Assembly: GCA_013396755.1 (NCBI GenBank)
Contig: VWZF01002253.1
Span: 47,613-111,612 of the forward strand
DNA length: 64,000 nt
Reading direction: 5' to 3'
DNA from: Sclerurus mexicanus
Taxonomy: Eukaryota > Chordata > Aves > Passeriformes > Furnariidae
In this document: piece after piece, positions 1-12,681 of the stretch
Layout: each line of letters begins with the position of its first letter
Numbering within the stretch: the stretch's first letter is position 1
Translations under genes and position numbers: made by a program
The notes under the pieces: generated by a model
Seen by the model: only the letters and a program-made list of their open reading frames with translations
What the model was told of the DNA's origin: nothing
Database searches by the model: none

Positions 1-49
1 TGCCCACTTTTCTGGCTTTCCAAAGAGATTAAACATGACTATTTGTCGT

Positions 50-241
50 TAATTGTGGGGGAAAGTTTATTCCATCCCAGATGAATGCCTGGAGAAGTCG
101 TGGATTCCCCATCCCTGGGAAGTGTTTTAGGCCAGGTTGGATGGGGCTTGAAGCAAGCTGGTTTAGTGGAAGGTGACAGGGGGTTGGAACAAGATGAGCT
201 TTAAGGTTTCTTTCAATCCAAACCATCCTGTGATTCTATGA
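50..241 (+). mobile_element. CR1 fragment, 3' end
   Basis: Contains the CR1 strings CCCATCCCTGGGAAGTGTTT and GGTTGGAACAAGATG and ends in GTGATTCTATGA, the CR1 terminal repeat. Confidence 0.75.
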
Positions 242-1989
242 AATAAGGGAATAATTCCAATCAAGCGCTCCTGTCTCCCAGCAGCAGGAAAAAAAAAGGG
301 GGGAGATGCAATGGGATAAGCACTGTGGAGATCTCAATATCGCTGTGGATGTTTCCATTGAACCAAGAGATTTATTTATTCTCCTTTTTTTATAATTTCC
401 CAGAGGAAAAAGGTCTCTCAAACACCACGTGAGAGAAGAGCTGCATTAGGAAGTGCAGCTGCAGCTGGAACAGCTGGTGGGGAAACAGTGGGGGGAAAAA
501 ACCACCCCAGAAAGCAAATCCTGCTGCAACTTTGGGGGGAAATGGATCATTTGGTCCTTGGCTTCTCCTCTGCCAGGTTCCCATCAGTGCTGGGATCTTC
601 TGCTGGGTGAGGGGGGTGGAAGGGCTGGAAGGTTGGTGTCCCACATGGTCCTGTCCATCCTTATTGGAGTTTTGATGGAGTGGTGGATCCACAAAGTGTT
701 TCTGGCAATATTCCGTGGAATGATTTGTGTTGGAAGGGACAACAGGGCTGTGCTCTCCTCAACAGCTCCTCTCTCAGAGCTTCCTTGGCTGTTCTTTAGG
801 GGCTTAAAGACCCTGTGGAGCAGGATGATGACACCATCACAGATGAGAGAAGGATCCCTCTCCCAGCCCATCATTTTGGGGTTATTTGCTGCCTCCAAGC
901 ACTATTGGCACTGTCAGGACCCTGCTTAGCTTGGGCCCTTCCAGGCATGTTCTCAAGTGCCACTTCTGAAGTCACCATCCCTGGAAATGCTCAAGAAACG
1001 TGTGCATGTGGCACTTGAGGACATGGTGGTGCTGTGTTGATGGCTGAACTTCATGATCTGAAAGGCCTTCTCAGGTTTTAATGAGTCTGATGTTGTAGGC
1101 ACAGAAAAACCTGTGCTTTGATGCCTAAAACACTTGGTAGCCCAAAATCACGATAATAAGGAAATGGAAAGTCATAAGTTGAGCATTTTTCCATTGTAAC
1201 TACTTTTTTTTTTTTTATTTAAAAAGACTGCAAAATGAAAAGATCTGTGTCTGGTTGGAGACAAACCCCGAAGTGGCACCTTCCCCTGGGATTTCTTGAG
1301 TTACTTAATGTGCTCTTGATAAAAGCCTTTTGTTCACAGTGGTTGGGAGGAGACCTGAAGTAAATCTACCAGGAACCAAGTTGCCCGGTCACGCTGACAT
1401 TGGCACGAGCTCGGGGCTGTTCTAGTTACAAAATAATGCTTTAAAAAAGAAAAACCCCAAACATTTGGGGCTCGGGAAGTTTATCCCCTATGCTGCAAGC
1501 TGGGAATGTCCCACACTGTGGTGGCACTGGGCAGTTCTGATATGGTGGCTGTTTGAGAAGATAAATCGATGGGTGGGAGGAGGTGGTGAGAAGTTCCTCT
1601 TGGCTTGCTTTGGCATCTGCTGCCTCTGCTTCCCAGAAATGCTTGGTTGTGGGAGGGTGTTTGGAGTGCTTGAGTCCAACCTTGGCTGGGTTGCTCAGGG
1701 CCTTCTCCAACCTAATTTCACTTTTTCACAGAGGGAGATTCCTCCACCACATCTTAGGGTCACACTTCTGGAAATTAATCCCTGCCCTGGCAAACTTCTC
1801 CTCTCCTTATATCTGGTTGGAATTTCCCTTGATGCTGCTTGTCCTTTCTCTGTGCAGAGCCAGACTCTCCTTGGACATCTGCTCTGGAGTTGTCCCCCTG
1901 TTAATTCAGCAGCTCCAACCCCTCTCAGCCTGGCCTGTTCCATGGGGTAATTTATCCTCAAATCCGGGACTTCACTGAACTTAAAATCA

Positions 1990-2475
1990 AGGAATTATAG
2001 AATGGTTTGGGTTGGGAGGGACCTTTTAAAAACTATCTTGTTCCAACCTCATTCCACAGGCAGGGACACCTTCCACTAGCCCAGGTTGCTCCAAGCCCTG
2101 TCCAACCTGGCCTTGGACACTTCCAGGGATGGGGCAGCCACAGCTTCTCTGGGAATTCTTTTCCAGCACCTCACCACCTTCACAGGGAAGAATTCCTTCC
2201 CATTATCCCATCTAACCCTGCCTGGGAATGCCATTCCCTGTGTTATGTCCCTCCATCCCTTATCCCAAGTCCCTCTCCAGTGCTCCTGGAGTCCCTTTAG
2301 GTACTGGGAGGGTCTCTAAGATCTCCCTGGAGCCTCCTGTTCTCCATGCAGGACATTCCCAGCCTGTTTCCAGCAGAGAGGGGCTTCAGCCCTTGGAGCA
2401 TCCCTGTGGCCTCCTCAGCAATTCCAAGTCCTTGTGCTGAGGATCCTGTAGCTGGATGCAGTGCCCCAGTTTTGG
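1990..2475 (-). mobile_element. CR1 fragment
   Basis: Starts at ATAGAATGGTTTGGGTTGGG (reverse of the CR1 3' end) and continues through the region before the 3' end to GTAGCTGGATGCAGTGCCCC. Confidence 0.87.
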
Positions 2476-2711
2476 TTTGAGGGTGTACAAACCATGTCTC
2501 TTCCCACATAAGTTCTCTGAGCAGCTGGAGGCTCCAATGAAGGATCCTGGAGATGTGGGAACATAAATCCCTGGGGCAAGGACAGAAACCTTCCTAGGTG
2601 GTGGTCTCTCCTGGGAATGCTGTGGGGCCAACAGGTTATCGATCCTTGTGGATTGAACCTCCTGTTCCCCAGAGCCCCTTCCCCCAGCCTGGGGATGGCA
2701 CCACTGCTCCC

Positions 2712-2880
2712 CTGATGGATGATCTGAATCATGGAATCCTTCAGACACAGAAGATCTTTATGTTCATCCAGCCCCACCGTTGCCGTATTCACCATATCCC
2801 CCAGTGCCACTTTTCCAAGCCTTTAAATCCCTCCAGGGACGGTGACTCAGCTCCTTTGAGGAAGGACAGTCACCAGCTCT
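2712..2880 (-). mobile_element. Diverged CR1 fragment
   Basis: Shows the pattern AATCATGGAATCCTTCAG through TTTAAATCCCTCCAGGGACG and GGTGACTCAG, resembling another CR1 subfamily. The alignment is by eye only. Confidence 0.5.
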
Positions 2881-4092
2881 GCTTGGCTGCTCTTTCGTCT
2901 GCTTAAGGATGGGGCCTTCAGCTCGTGGGATGTTCAGAGAGAGGAGCTTTCGGCTGATTCATCTTAATTGGTGTGAGGAGAGAAGTGGGTGTGATGAAAA
3001 CTCCTCAGCGTGGAGCATCAGCTCCTCAGCTGCTGCTTCTGCTCTGCAGCAGCTCCCTGGGAGGGGGGAAAACCAAAGAGCTGGAGCCTGGCAGGCACTG
3101 AGAGAGGTGGGAAAACCCCCGGGGGGAGTTGAGGAAGAGAAAGCTGAAGGGTTTCCAGAGGGTTCTTCCTCCACTCCTTTTATCCTGTGAGGTTTCGAAG
3201 AGGAAAAAAAAAAAGGGGGGAAATTGAACAGAAACTGTAAAGGAGGATTTTTATCAGTCTGAGAGGAGGGGGTCGAGCAATATTTAAGTTGAGATTGTCA
3301 CTGCTGTGATTCAGGCTCTCTGAACTCCGTGAATGGAGGCATTTCCTTTCCCAACGTGTTTTAGCCGGAGACAGGAGCGTGGCTGTGGTTTGGCATAAAT
3401 AAAACATGTGCCTAAGGAGCTCCCTGGATTTATGGAGTTGTTCTCTGTCCCTCAGCACTCAGCCGGATGTAAAAGAAGCCCAAAGTGGAGAGACATCACC
3501 CTGTGCCACCGTGGTTGGAAGTGCAGAACTGCTGGTGCCAAGGGGAGCGAACAATTAACCTGCAGGAAATTGGATCCCTGGCATTAACCCAAGGACCATC
3601 TAATGAGGGGCAGAGGAAGGGCTTCCAAGGAAAGATAAAACTCCAGGAAACCAGGTTGGTGCCCTGCGAAGGAGAACTGACACTTGCTGTGCACTCTGGA
3701 AAAGAGGATGGCTGCACATCCTGCCTGTCCCACTGGGAATGGGGGGATAACACGCAGCCTGGTGTTTCTTTTTAGCCCTAGAGATGATATTTTTTTTAGC
3801 CAGTGAACACATATGTCATTCAGACCAAAATAAAGAAGCAGGAAGAGCTCAGCTGAGACTTGTCCCAAGCTCCGTGAATGGCTTGTCCAGACCTTAATCC
3901 TGAGCCTCTGCAAGCTGGGGCATGAGAAATCCCAATAAATTACTTAGTTAATATTCCTAATCCAAGTCTGGATTAAACTGCAATTATGATTGATTGGCTT
4001 GGCTCAGAAATAAGCCTTTGGATAAATGCTCTCACAGCTGCAAGAGGGATCATAAGTTCCTTCTGCTGCCACAAGCTTGCAAAGAGAGGGAT

Positions 4093-4345
4093 TATGGAAT
4101 GGGTTTGGGTCGGAAGGGAGCTTAAAAATCAAGGAATTCCAACCCCCTTCCATGGTCAGGGACACTTTTCAGTAGAACAGGGTGCTCCAACCTGGCCTTG
4201 GACACTTCCAGGGGATGGAGCAGCCACAGCTTCTCTGGGAATTCCATTCCATCCCTTCCCTGGGAAGACTTTCTTCCCAATATCCCACCTAGCCCTGCCC
4301 TCTGGCAGTGGGAAGCCATTCCCCCTGTCCTGGTGACCTTTGGGT
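4093..4345 (-). mobile_element. CR1 fragment
   Basis: Begins ATTATGGAATGGGTTTGGGT, with the CR1 core CCACAGCTTCTCTGGGAATT. Confidence 0.87.
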
Positions 4346-5494
4346 GTAAAAAAATTGCTCTTCCAAGAGCTCCCTGCAGACTGTGTAGCAGCTTCCAGAG
4401 GTTCCCAGGGATTGCCCTGTGGTGCAGGAGGGGTGGTGAAACAGACAGCTGATGCCTTCCCAAAAAATGCCGTGTTTCCAGATGGATGGGTGGCATTCAG
4501 CACTCCTTCAACAAACAGGGCAGGAGATTTACGTGCCAAGGTGAGATAGACAAGGAAATCTCTAATCCCTTCCCCGGGGGTCACTTAGAGTTGAATGAGC
4601 TCATTGCTTTGGTTTTAAAGCTGTCGGTGGCATCTCTTCCACCTCTTTCTCAAGCTGGACTTTTTAACTCCTGAAGGCTTGGCTTGCCAAAGTGGGAGAG
4701 GATGGGGTGGAAATGACCCCAAACAGCTTTAATTAGAGCTCCTGTTCCATCCCTGGCACAGACGGATCCTTGACTTCCCCCAGTTTGTTCCCCTTGGGTT
4801 GGAGGGAGGAGCTGGAGGGGTTAAATCTCGCCCTCCATCCTCTCCTGCGCATCTCAGGGTCCTGCAGTTCTTCATGCCCAAGGATTTCTGACAAAACCAG
4901 ACGTGGAATGAACTCGAGTGCCCTCACTAACAAATTCTGCTGCTGCTGGGGGTGAGGTCTGGAGGTGCTGAGGGGAGAGGAATTGGACCCAGAAGGTCTG
5001 GCTGCTCTTCCTTGCCCAGGAACTTGGCACAATCCCATTTTTTTAATTAGGCTTCTCTTCCTTCTCCCATGGGATGCTGTATTGGATCACAGAGCCATGA
5101 TTTAGTTCCATTTTCCCCCACAGCCAGCTGGGCAGGCTGTGGACTGTGACCCTTTAAGCAAACAATGAGCCTGGGCTGAGGCTGCACAACCCCGGAGTCC
5201 CTGGCTGTGCAAAGAAGTTATTTTTATTTTCTTCTTTTTTTTTTAATTCCCTAATTATTTTTCTCTGTATTATCACCTTTGAAAGAAGTTTTACAAGGGC
5301 TGTGCTGGGTCATCCTCTTTGTGTCTTCCTGTGTGCTGGGAAAAAAAATAACACTACAAAATTGACCAAAGCAAGGGATTTAATTCCATAAATAGAACAG
5401 AGAATAACTTGGCTCAAGGTTTTACCCCGTGAGAGCCTAAGCCAAGGTTGGTTTTTACCCCTTAGGACTTTAATTTGATATTGTCTGCTGGGTA

Positions 5495-6015
5495 TTCCTG
5501 TCTCCCAAAATCCCATCTGGAGCACTGCATCCAGCTCCAGGATCTCCAGCATTGGAAGGATGTGGAGCTGTTGGAGCAAATCCAGAGGAGGCCAAGGAGA
5601 TGCTCCAAGGGCTGGAGCCCCTCTGCTCTGAAGACAGGCTGGGAGAGCTGGGAATGTCCAGCCTGGAGAAGAGAAGGATCCAAGGAGACCTCAGAGCCCC
5701 TTCCAGTGCCTAAAGGGGCTCCCGGAGAGCTGAGGAGGGACTTGGGACAAGGCCTGGAGGGACAGGATACAGGGAATTGTTTCCCAGTGCCAGAGGGCAG
5801 GGTTAGATGGGCCATTGGGAAGGAATTCTTCCCTGGGGGGGGTGGTGAGGAGCTGGGATGGAATTCCCAGAGAAGCTGTGGTTGCCCCATCCCTGGAAAT
5901 GTCCAAGGACAGGTTGGAGCAACCTGGGATATTGAAAGGTGTTCCTGCCCATGGAATGGGGTTGGAACAAGATAGTTTTTAAGGTCCCTTCCAAACCATT
6001 CTGGGATTCCCCGAA
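5495..6015 (+). mobile_element. CR1 fragment, about 520 bp
   Basis: Runs from the CR1 interior (GGAGCACTGCATCCAGCTCC) through the 3' region and ends near CATTCTGGGATTCC. Confidence 0.9.
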
Positions 6016-6497
6016 GGATCCCTTAGCTTTGTCCTGAGTTTGTAAAACCTCTGTGTTGAGCCTGGTTAGATCTGCTCTGACTGAGTTTGTCCTGACCTGC
6101 CTGAGGCTCTTCTTTTAATCTTGGCTGAGTGGGAAGAGCAATTTTTCTAATTGACCGAGTGGTTCTGGCTAATTTGCTTTACTTTCGTGCATCTTTGTTT
6201 AGTGCAGATGAACATTTATATAAATAACAGCAACAAGCCACAATAACAAGCCATAATTCAGTGCAGAATGAAATATTTATGGCTCCGACCCAAGGACACA
6301 GAGAAGGGGAATTCCAACTTGGTGCAACAACAGAAGTCTTGAGGAGTGGAGATGTGGGATGTGGTGCAGAGGAGGGAGGTCTGGGATTATGGGATGGGGC
6401 CTGGGGTGGAACTGGAGAGCCCTGGGCAGTTAAACTGCCCCCTCAGCTAAAGAATTGCAAAATCTCCATCTTTTTCCATGGCCTGAAGGGTCCAGCT

Positions 6498-6680
6498 GGG
6501 AGGGGGTTCCTTGCTTTGGGACCCACCTGGGGGGGGTGGGGCTGCTTGCTTTGGGACCCGCCTGGGGAGGGGGTTCCTTGCTTTGGGACCCGCCTGTGGA
6601 GGGGGTTCCTTGCTTTGGGACCCGCCTGGGGAGGGGGTTCCTTGCTTTGGGACCCGCCTGGGGAGGGGGTTCCTTGCTTT
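6498..6680 (+). repeat. 32-bp minisatellite, about six copies
   Basis: Units around TTGCTTTGGGACCCGCCTG start at 6511, 6546, 6578, 6610, 6642 and 6674. The last four periods are exactly 32 bp. Long open frames across it on both strands are a by-product of the repeat. Confidence 0.92.
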
Positions 6681-7206
6681 GATCTCATGCAGGTCATTGA
6701 TGTACCTCTCCTGTCGCCGACTTGTTGATGTCCTACACCTGCACCAACCAAACCCAAGCACTTCCCCATAGACCGAAAATGAGGCAACCTGTGTAAGAAG
6801 GGAGGTGCCAAGTGAGTGCCACTGCCATGATCTGCCTGGGCTGTGATCTCCCAGCCCTGCTGGCTGTCCCTTCCCTGTGTCCTCCCTCCCTTTCTGCTCC
6901 AGTACTCTGGGGTCTAAAAAATTCCCCTTCCATGGGCCTTTAGGAGAACTTGGACACCTTTGACTCACAGACCAAGCCCAACAATTTCTTTGCTTCACTA
7001 GTGAGGCAGAGGATGGTTAAATGAGCATCTCAACTCGCATGGACTTGGGGGACATCACAGGTTGCTGACACAGTAAAGTCAGGATTTGCTCTTGGGATTA
7101 GGATTCGTGGGCTGGTTTTATCTGATTTCTTCCCCAGGTATTCCATGAAGAGGTTCATCATCAAAAACTGTCCCTCAACTTGGGGTGTGGTTCAAAGCCT
7201 TTTTAT

Positions 7207-7775
7207 AGAGGGCAGTCATTTGAACCTGCCAGGCTGGTGACATGTGAAACGCATCTGTGACACAGCTGTGGTGGCAGCTGGATTTGGGTGAGCCTTCTCA
7301 GCTGTCCTCCAACACAACCCCAGTCTTCTCCTCCACTTTGCTTCCGTAAGACCCAGAATTTTCCAGCTCTACCCATTTTAATGTGCTTTGGGTTCTGGAT
7401 GGTTCCATGATGGGCATTTCAGGCCTGAAAATGACCCTCAGCACTGACCCCCGAGAGCTGAAATTTCCAAGGGTGAGTGAAAGCTGAGGAGAAAAGGAGA
7501 TAAGTGAGTTTTCCTGCCTGTGGAAAAGGTGTGATGAGCTCCACAGCCAACCTTTCCACTCTTCATAGAATAACAGAATGGCTTGGGTTGGAAGGGATCT
7601 GGAAAATCATGGAATTCCAACTCCTTTGCTATAGGTAGGGTCACCTTCCAGTATCCCAGGTTGCTTCAACCTGGCCTTGGACACTTCCAGGGGTGGGGCA
7701 GCCACAGCTCCTCTGGGCAACCTGTGCCAGGCCCTCCCCACCCTCCCAGGGAAGAATTCCATCCCAATATCCCAT
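7207..7775 (-). repeat. Inverted duplication, arm A
   Basis: The reverse complement matches 25455-26095. About 207 bases of unique sequence (7438-7644) differ from arm B at a single base. Similarity then falls, with indels, towards 7207. The arm includes a CR1 piece that was duplicated together with its flank. Confidence 0.88.
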
Positions 7776-7780
7776 GTAAA
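7566..7780 (-). mobile_element. CR1 fragment inside inverted-duplication arm A
   Basis: Begins AGAATAACAGAATGGCTTGG. It shares private variants with the CR1 at 25405-25660, showing that the element was duplicated along with its flank. Confidence 0.88.
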
Positions 7781-10567
7781 TATTCCCCCTGCTTTCACCA
7801 TTACAGGAAAATAATTCCAAGATGCCTATTGTGTTTATTCTCTCTTTTTACTGAGAGCTGACTCACAGCAGGGCCAAGATTTTGGAACAAGTCGTTCCTG
7901 CAACTACAAATTGAGGTGAGTAGGAGGAGGATCAATCCTGATCAGCACAGCCCCAGCTCTCTCGGTGTGTCTCTTAGTGCTTCAGCCAGGCAGAGATTCC
8001 TGAAGGTTTAGAGGGGAGAAAAAAAAACAGTCTGGAAAAATAATGGATTTGGATTTCCAATGGTATTGTTTTAGTTTGGTCGTGACAAGGTCGGGGACAG
8101 TGTGAGGATGGAATATTAGCAAACAAAACACCCTGTGACAGTTCCTGGCCCTGGGGTCACCTGGTGACCCTCTGTATAAAGGAGTTTTCTCCCTCTAAAA
8201 TAAGAAGGATGAATCCAAAATCCCACTTGGAAATAGATGTGGGATTTTCAGGGATGGTCCTGCTTGGTCAAAACCACGCTGAGGAGCACGTGAGCAGTTA
8301 AACAGTGTGGACATTTGTGGGACAGCCCTTGGAACTGGGCATGGATTTTCCATGTATCATCGATGGCACTGCCTCTGTGACAGCTCCTCTACAGTGTGGT
8401 CCCACCTCCAGGGCAGCTGGAAGGGTGGTGACCTCCTCTGGAGCTTCACACCACTGCTGGATATCCCTATTAACGGCCCCAATGACAGGTGTAATCCTTT
8501 GTGTGACTTAATCCAGACCCACCTGGGATTTGGCTGATCCAGGAGCTCCAGAGACACCCTAAAATCAGGAAGTGCTCATAAGCAGAGATTTGGGATGGCC
8601 CTGGGGCACCATTTCCCAGCCCTGCCCTCAAAGGGAGGAAGCCAAAGGGCAAGTTCTCAGTAGGATTTCAACACCTTGGTGTAACCCGGCCCTGGGCTGC
8701 CCACGCTTGAAGTGTCTTTTCCCCATAGTGGGACTCCCGTGGGAAGCACCTGGGATGAGGAATGTTTGGGAGATTGGCAGGAGCAGCCACAGGGACCAAG
8801 TAGTTTGGTAGGGAAAGGGTTAATTAGCAGTAAATCCATGGGTAAGATTAGCTCCAAACTCCCCTTGGCTTCCTGGGAACTGAGCACCGGAACACCTGGG
8901 AGGGTCTGAGGGGAGGACAGGTCTGTGTCAGGGGGGTGGTGGTGGCAACTCACTGTGCTGTCCTGATTTTGAGGAGGTCACAACCACGAAGGGTGCAAAG
9001 AATGAGACTGGAATTGCAGTAAATCCCTACGGAGAAGGGAAAAGATGGAGCAAAACACAGGAGGAAAAATCACTCTTCAGCCACTGTCACTGGACTCAAG
9101 GATGGGAAGAGTTGGATCTTGCACTCACCCAGGAGGTGCTCAGCACACAGAGCCACCTCTTCTCCTCCCAGGGCAATGTTTGCCTTAAATCCTGCCAAAA
9201 AACAAGTGGCACCATGTTGACCTGGACCCTTCCTCTTCCCAAACCCCCCCAAAATGAAGGGACCAAGACAGGTTTAAATTCTTCAACTGCTTCAATGGGA
9301 TTTATTTAGGGCTGGAAAATCCACGGTGGTGCAGTCGTAGCTGGTGCTGAGAACCAAATCCATTAGAAATTGGGCAGGAAATGGCAACGTGTATGGATTG
9401 GGATAGATGGAATTGTGTGGGAACCTTCTGAGGTGCCACCTCTGCGGTGATGAGGCGGGTGACCCCAAGGAAGCCGAGCAAGTGAAAACACCAGGGCACA
9501 TAAAAGGAAGAGATCCCATGAGACCAAGCCATGATGTTCCTGTCCTTCCTTGATGCTGTGATTCCACATGTGGACATTTGTCCCAAAGCCTGTTGTGAGG
9601 AGAACCCAGACTGAGGTCCCTTTTCCTTGACTTCTGCTCTCTGTTCTGCATCCAGGAAGACTCAACGGCTGGAACATTCCAGAGGGCAGGCAAATAAATC
9701 CACATTTACAGCCGGTGCAGTGCAGTGTTCCAAAGCCAAGAGTAAAACCAGGGAGCATCCCGACGGATGTGATTCACATCCCTGCAAGGGTCTGACCTCT
9801 AAGGATGAACCCAAGCTAGGGAAATAAACAGTTGCCAGGAACATCCCTTGTCTGGAACGCCACCATCCATAACATTTAATTAATCATTTTAATTGTCAGC
9901 ACGTTCCTGGGCAAGGTTTTAACATGGCCCAACTGCCAATATTCCATGTGATATCTGGAATAAAACACAGCAGGTGGCACGAAGGAAGGGCTATTCCCAC
10001 GAGTCTGTTGATAATCCACCTCTTGGCTTCCATGCTGGAGATGGTCCTGGATATATTTCATTTCCAGCTTTCATTTCTGCCCCATTTTGCTGGATATTGG
10101 GACACATTTTTCCAGCTCTCTGCCCTGACCCAACCAAGCAGTGTCCCCCGTGCTCCAATCCTGCTGTTCTCGTGTGTTGGCCACCCAGCGTGGTGACACC
10201 ACCACCCTCAGACTCCCATGTGCCTCTGAGGAAATTCCAGCCATGGCAATCCCACCCCTCACAGGTGCATCAGACATACCCGAGGCCGGGATGGTAACTT
10301 CCCAAATATCTGGCTCCATGGGCCACTGGCAGCCCCCAAAGTGTCAAGTCTCCCAGTGTGCATGTTTGTCCATCATTCAACTTGTCCACCAAAACACTTC
10401 TGCCAGCAGAGCCGTGGTGGACCACTTCCCATGGCCCTGCTGCCAGTGAGGAACAGATTTGAATCCCTGGAGCTGGTGACTCCTTGCTGGCTCTGTGTCA
10501 GACAGATGTTCACACAGACAGATGTTCGTGCCACCAGTCCTTGGAAGTGAGGGAATAATCCCTGTTA

Positions 10568-10735
10568 ATCATGGAATGGTTTGGGTTGGAAGGGACCTTA
10601 AAGATCCTCCTGTTCTACCCCCTGCCATGGGCAGGGACACCTTCCACTATTCCAGGCTGCTCCAAGCCCCGTCCCACCTGGCCTTGGACACCTCCCGGGA
10701 TGGGGAGTCCACAACCTCTCTGGACAACAGCCTAA
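10568..10735 (-). mobile_element. CR1 fragment
   Basis: ATCATGGAATGGTTTGGGTT at the start, ending in a CTCTCTGGACAACAG core. Confidence 0.87.
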
Positions 10736-11944
10736 ATCATACTGGAGAATAAATAACACAATTATTTTTTCATTTTCCCCCCAGAAAAACAGTCAAATCT
10801 GGGTAAACCAACCTTCTTTATGAGCACAGAGCTTTGCCAGGGTGCTCCCACTGCTGCAGGATGCTGAGCCGTGGCTTCCCAGGCCGATTTCCAGGTGACA
10901 TCCCAGCCCGGTGACACGACACAGTGAATCACATTGGCCAACCCCTATTCCCTGGGACAGGTCTTGCTCTTTGGTCACTGCCTTGTGACATCTAGGAGGA
11001 CTGACACACCTTCCCTGGCATTCCTGCTGGCATTCCGTCCCAGAGCCTGGCAGGATTTCCATGTCTTGGGCAAGGGCTGTGGCTTGTCCCCTCCACACCC
11101 AAGTGTCTGTCCATTGGAGAGGAGTGGTTGGTGCTCGTGGGGTTATCACGCTGACTTCACCATCCTGTTGATCCTGTTTTACGTCAGCAGAGCTGGTGGT
11201 TTGACACCAGCGTCAGAAACCTCAAAAATATCTGCAAATCCACCAAAAAAAGCTCAGTGCAATAATCACCCCACCTTTTTCTTGCCTTAGAAAGGAAGCT
11301 GCTCTGGATTTTGGTGTCTCTTTGAACCCCCTCTGGCCATGCCTTCACCGTGATGAGCAGTGATTGATCCCATAGATGCTCTAAATGTCTCTGATGAGCA
11401 TCAGCCCTGCTTGAGGAACTCTTGCTCATCTGATTTATCTCCTGCCAAGAAACTAATCGTTAATCCCCCCACCTCATCCATCTAATCCTCCTTCCACATA
11501 TTTTTGGAGCCTCTGCCCCTTCTCCTGCTTCTCCATGTTCTAAATCCCAGGCTGTGAGTTGCAGTGGGTCTCTGTTCTCTTTCCTGCACCCCAAGCCTTG
11601 CAGGGTGGAGGAGGAAGGGATGAGCAGACACCTGATTGCACAAGTGGCTCCGCTCCAAGGGGCTCCTCCTGCTTCACCCTCCCTGCTCTTTGGTGGCTTG
11701 ATGAGTTGGTGATTCATGGACATGAATCTGATATCCAGAACTAAACCTGCGGATAACTCTTTCCTTGGAAGCAGAAGTGGGACAGGCAGGCAAATGGAAG
11801 CCCTGGAAGGGGTGAAGTTGTCAGCTCCAGCTCCACCCAAACATGCAGAGAAACTATCAAGGCTGAGAACATCATGCCTGACTGGCGTCTGACAGGACTT
11901 TGAATTGGATGCTCCATGGAGAAAGGGGACAAAGATATTTTTAA

Positions 11945-12085
11945 CCCTTGTTGGAAGTGTTCAAGGCCAGGTTGGATGCCGACTTGAGCTGGTCTAATGA
12001 AAGATGTCCTTGCCCATGGCAGAGGGGTGAAACAAAATGGTCTTTAAGGTCTCTTCCAACCCAAACCATTCTCTGATTCTTTGAT
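11945..12085 (+). mobile_element. CR1 fragment, 3' end
   Basis: GTTCAAGGCCAGGTTGGATG through CCAAACCATTCTCTGATTCT. Confidence 0.83.
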
Positions 12086-12569
12086 TTAGGACTTTGCAGG
12101 TAACCAGCAACTTTTACGGGCAAACAAGACATTGTAAGACATTTCCTGTTTAGATTGTCACCATGAATATACAGCTGGGTTTAATCTGACTGCAGATATT
12201 GGGACTTCTCCAGGTCTAACCCTGGAAAGGCACGTGGCAATAGTGCACCAGGATGAAGCCACTAATTCATGTCATTTTGCTTCAACTGAACTATCCAACC
12301 ACAGATGTGATGATTAGATGGAGCTGAAGAGAACAAAATCCCTGCTCAGGCACCGGCAGCACTTCCAGCCTGAGCATAGGGAAATTAAAACATTAAAGGC
12401 GATAAATGGTGTGAATTCCCAGGGTGCTTTCACTCCTCTCAGCCTGGAGGCAAAGCCGAGGTGAGAAAACAACCCATGTGCATTCCTGGCCTCTCATCCA
12501 ACGCATGATCCCTGCCCACTCTTTCCAAATTGTTGTCTTCATCATCACCCAGTCCAAAGGCAGGGAAGA

Positions 12570-12576
12570 TATATAT
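12570..12576 (+). promoter_or_regulatory. TATA-like box of LY6 gene 1
   Basis: TATATAT lies 60 bp upstream of the gene 1 ATG, the same spacing as the clearer TATAAAA boxes of genes 2-4 (55-63 bp). The box itself is weaker than in the paralogues, so this call rests mainly on position. Confidence 0.5.
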
Positions 12577-12629
12577 CCTGTCCCCAGGTGAGGGTGTTTT
12601 TCCTGGGCTGCGGAGACGACCGGGAGAAG

Positions 12630-12681
12630 ATGAAGTCCTCCCTCCTTGCGGTGCTGGCTTTGATCCTCTGCGCTGTTCAAG
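12630..12681 (+). CDS. LY6 gene 1, coding exon 1 (signal peptide)
   Basis: ATG in the context AGAAGATGA. The exon encodes 17 residues plus the first base of the split Ala18 codon and ends at a GTGAGG donor. Its 52-nt length is identical to that of the other four first exons in the window. Confidence 0.85.

Larger units (their letters stand above)
1..12569. other. Gene-free stretch before LY6 gene 1
   Basis: No exon is recognised on either strand. Apart from the CR1 pieces, the 32-bp minisatellite and inverted-duplication arm A, the DNA looks unique and non-coding. Open frames are short or lie over repeats. An exon of an unfamiliar gene could be missed. Confidence 0.6.

Noticed and set aside
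6443..6998. Repeat-containing open frames on both strands.
   Set aside because: By-product of the 32-bp minisatellite.
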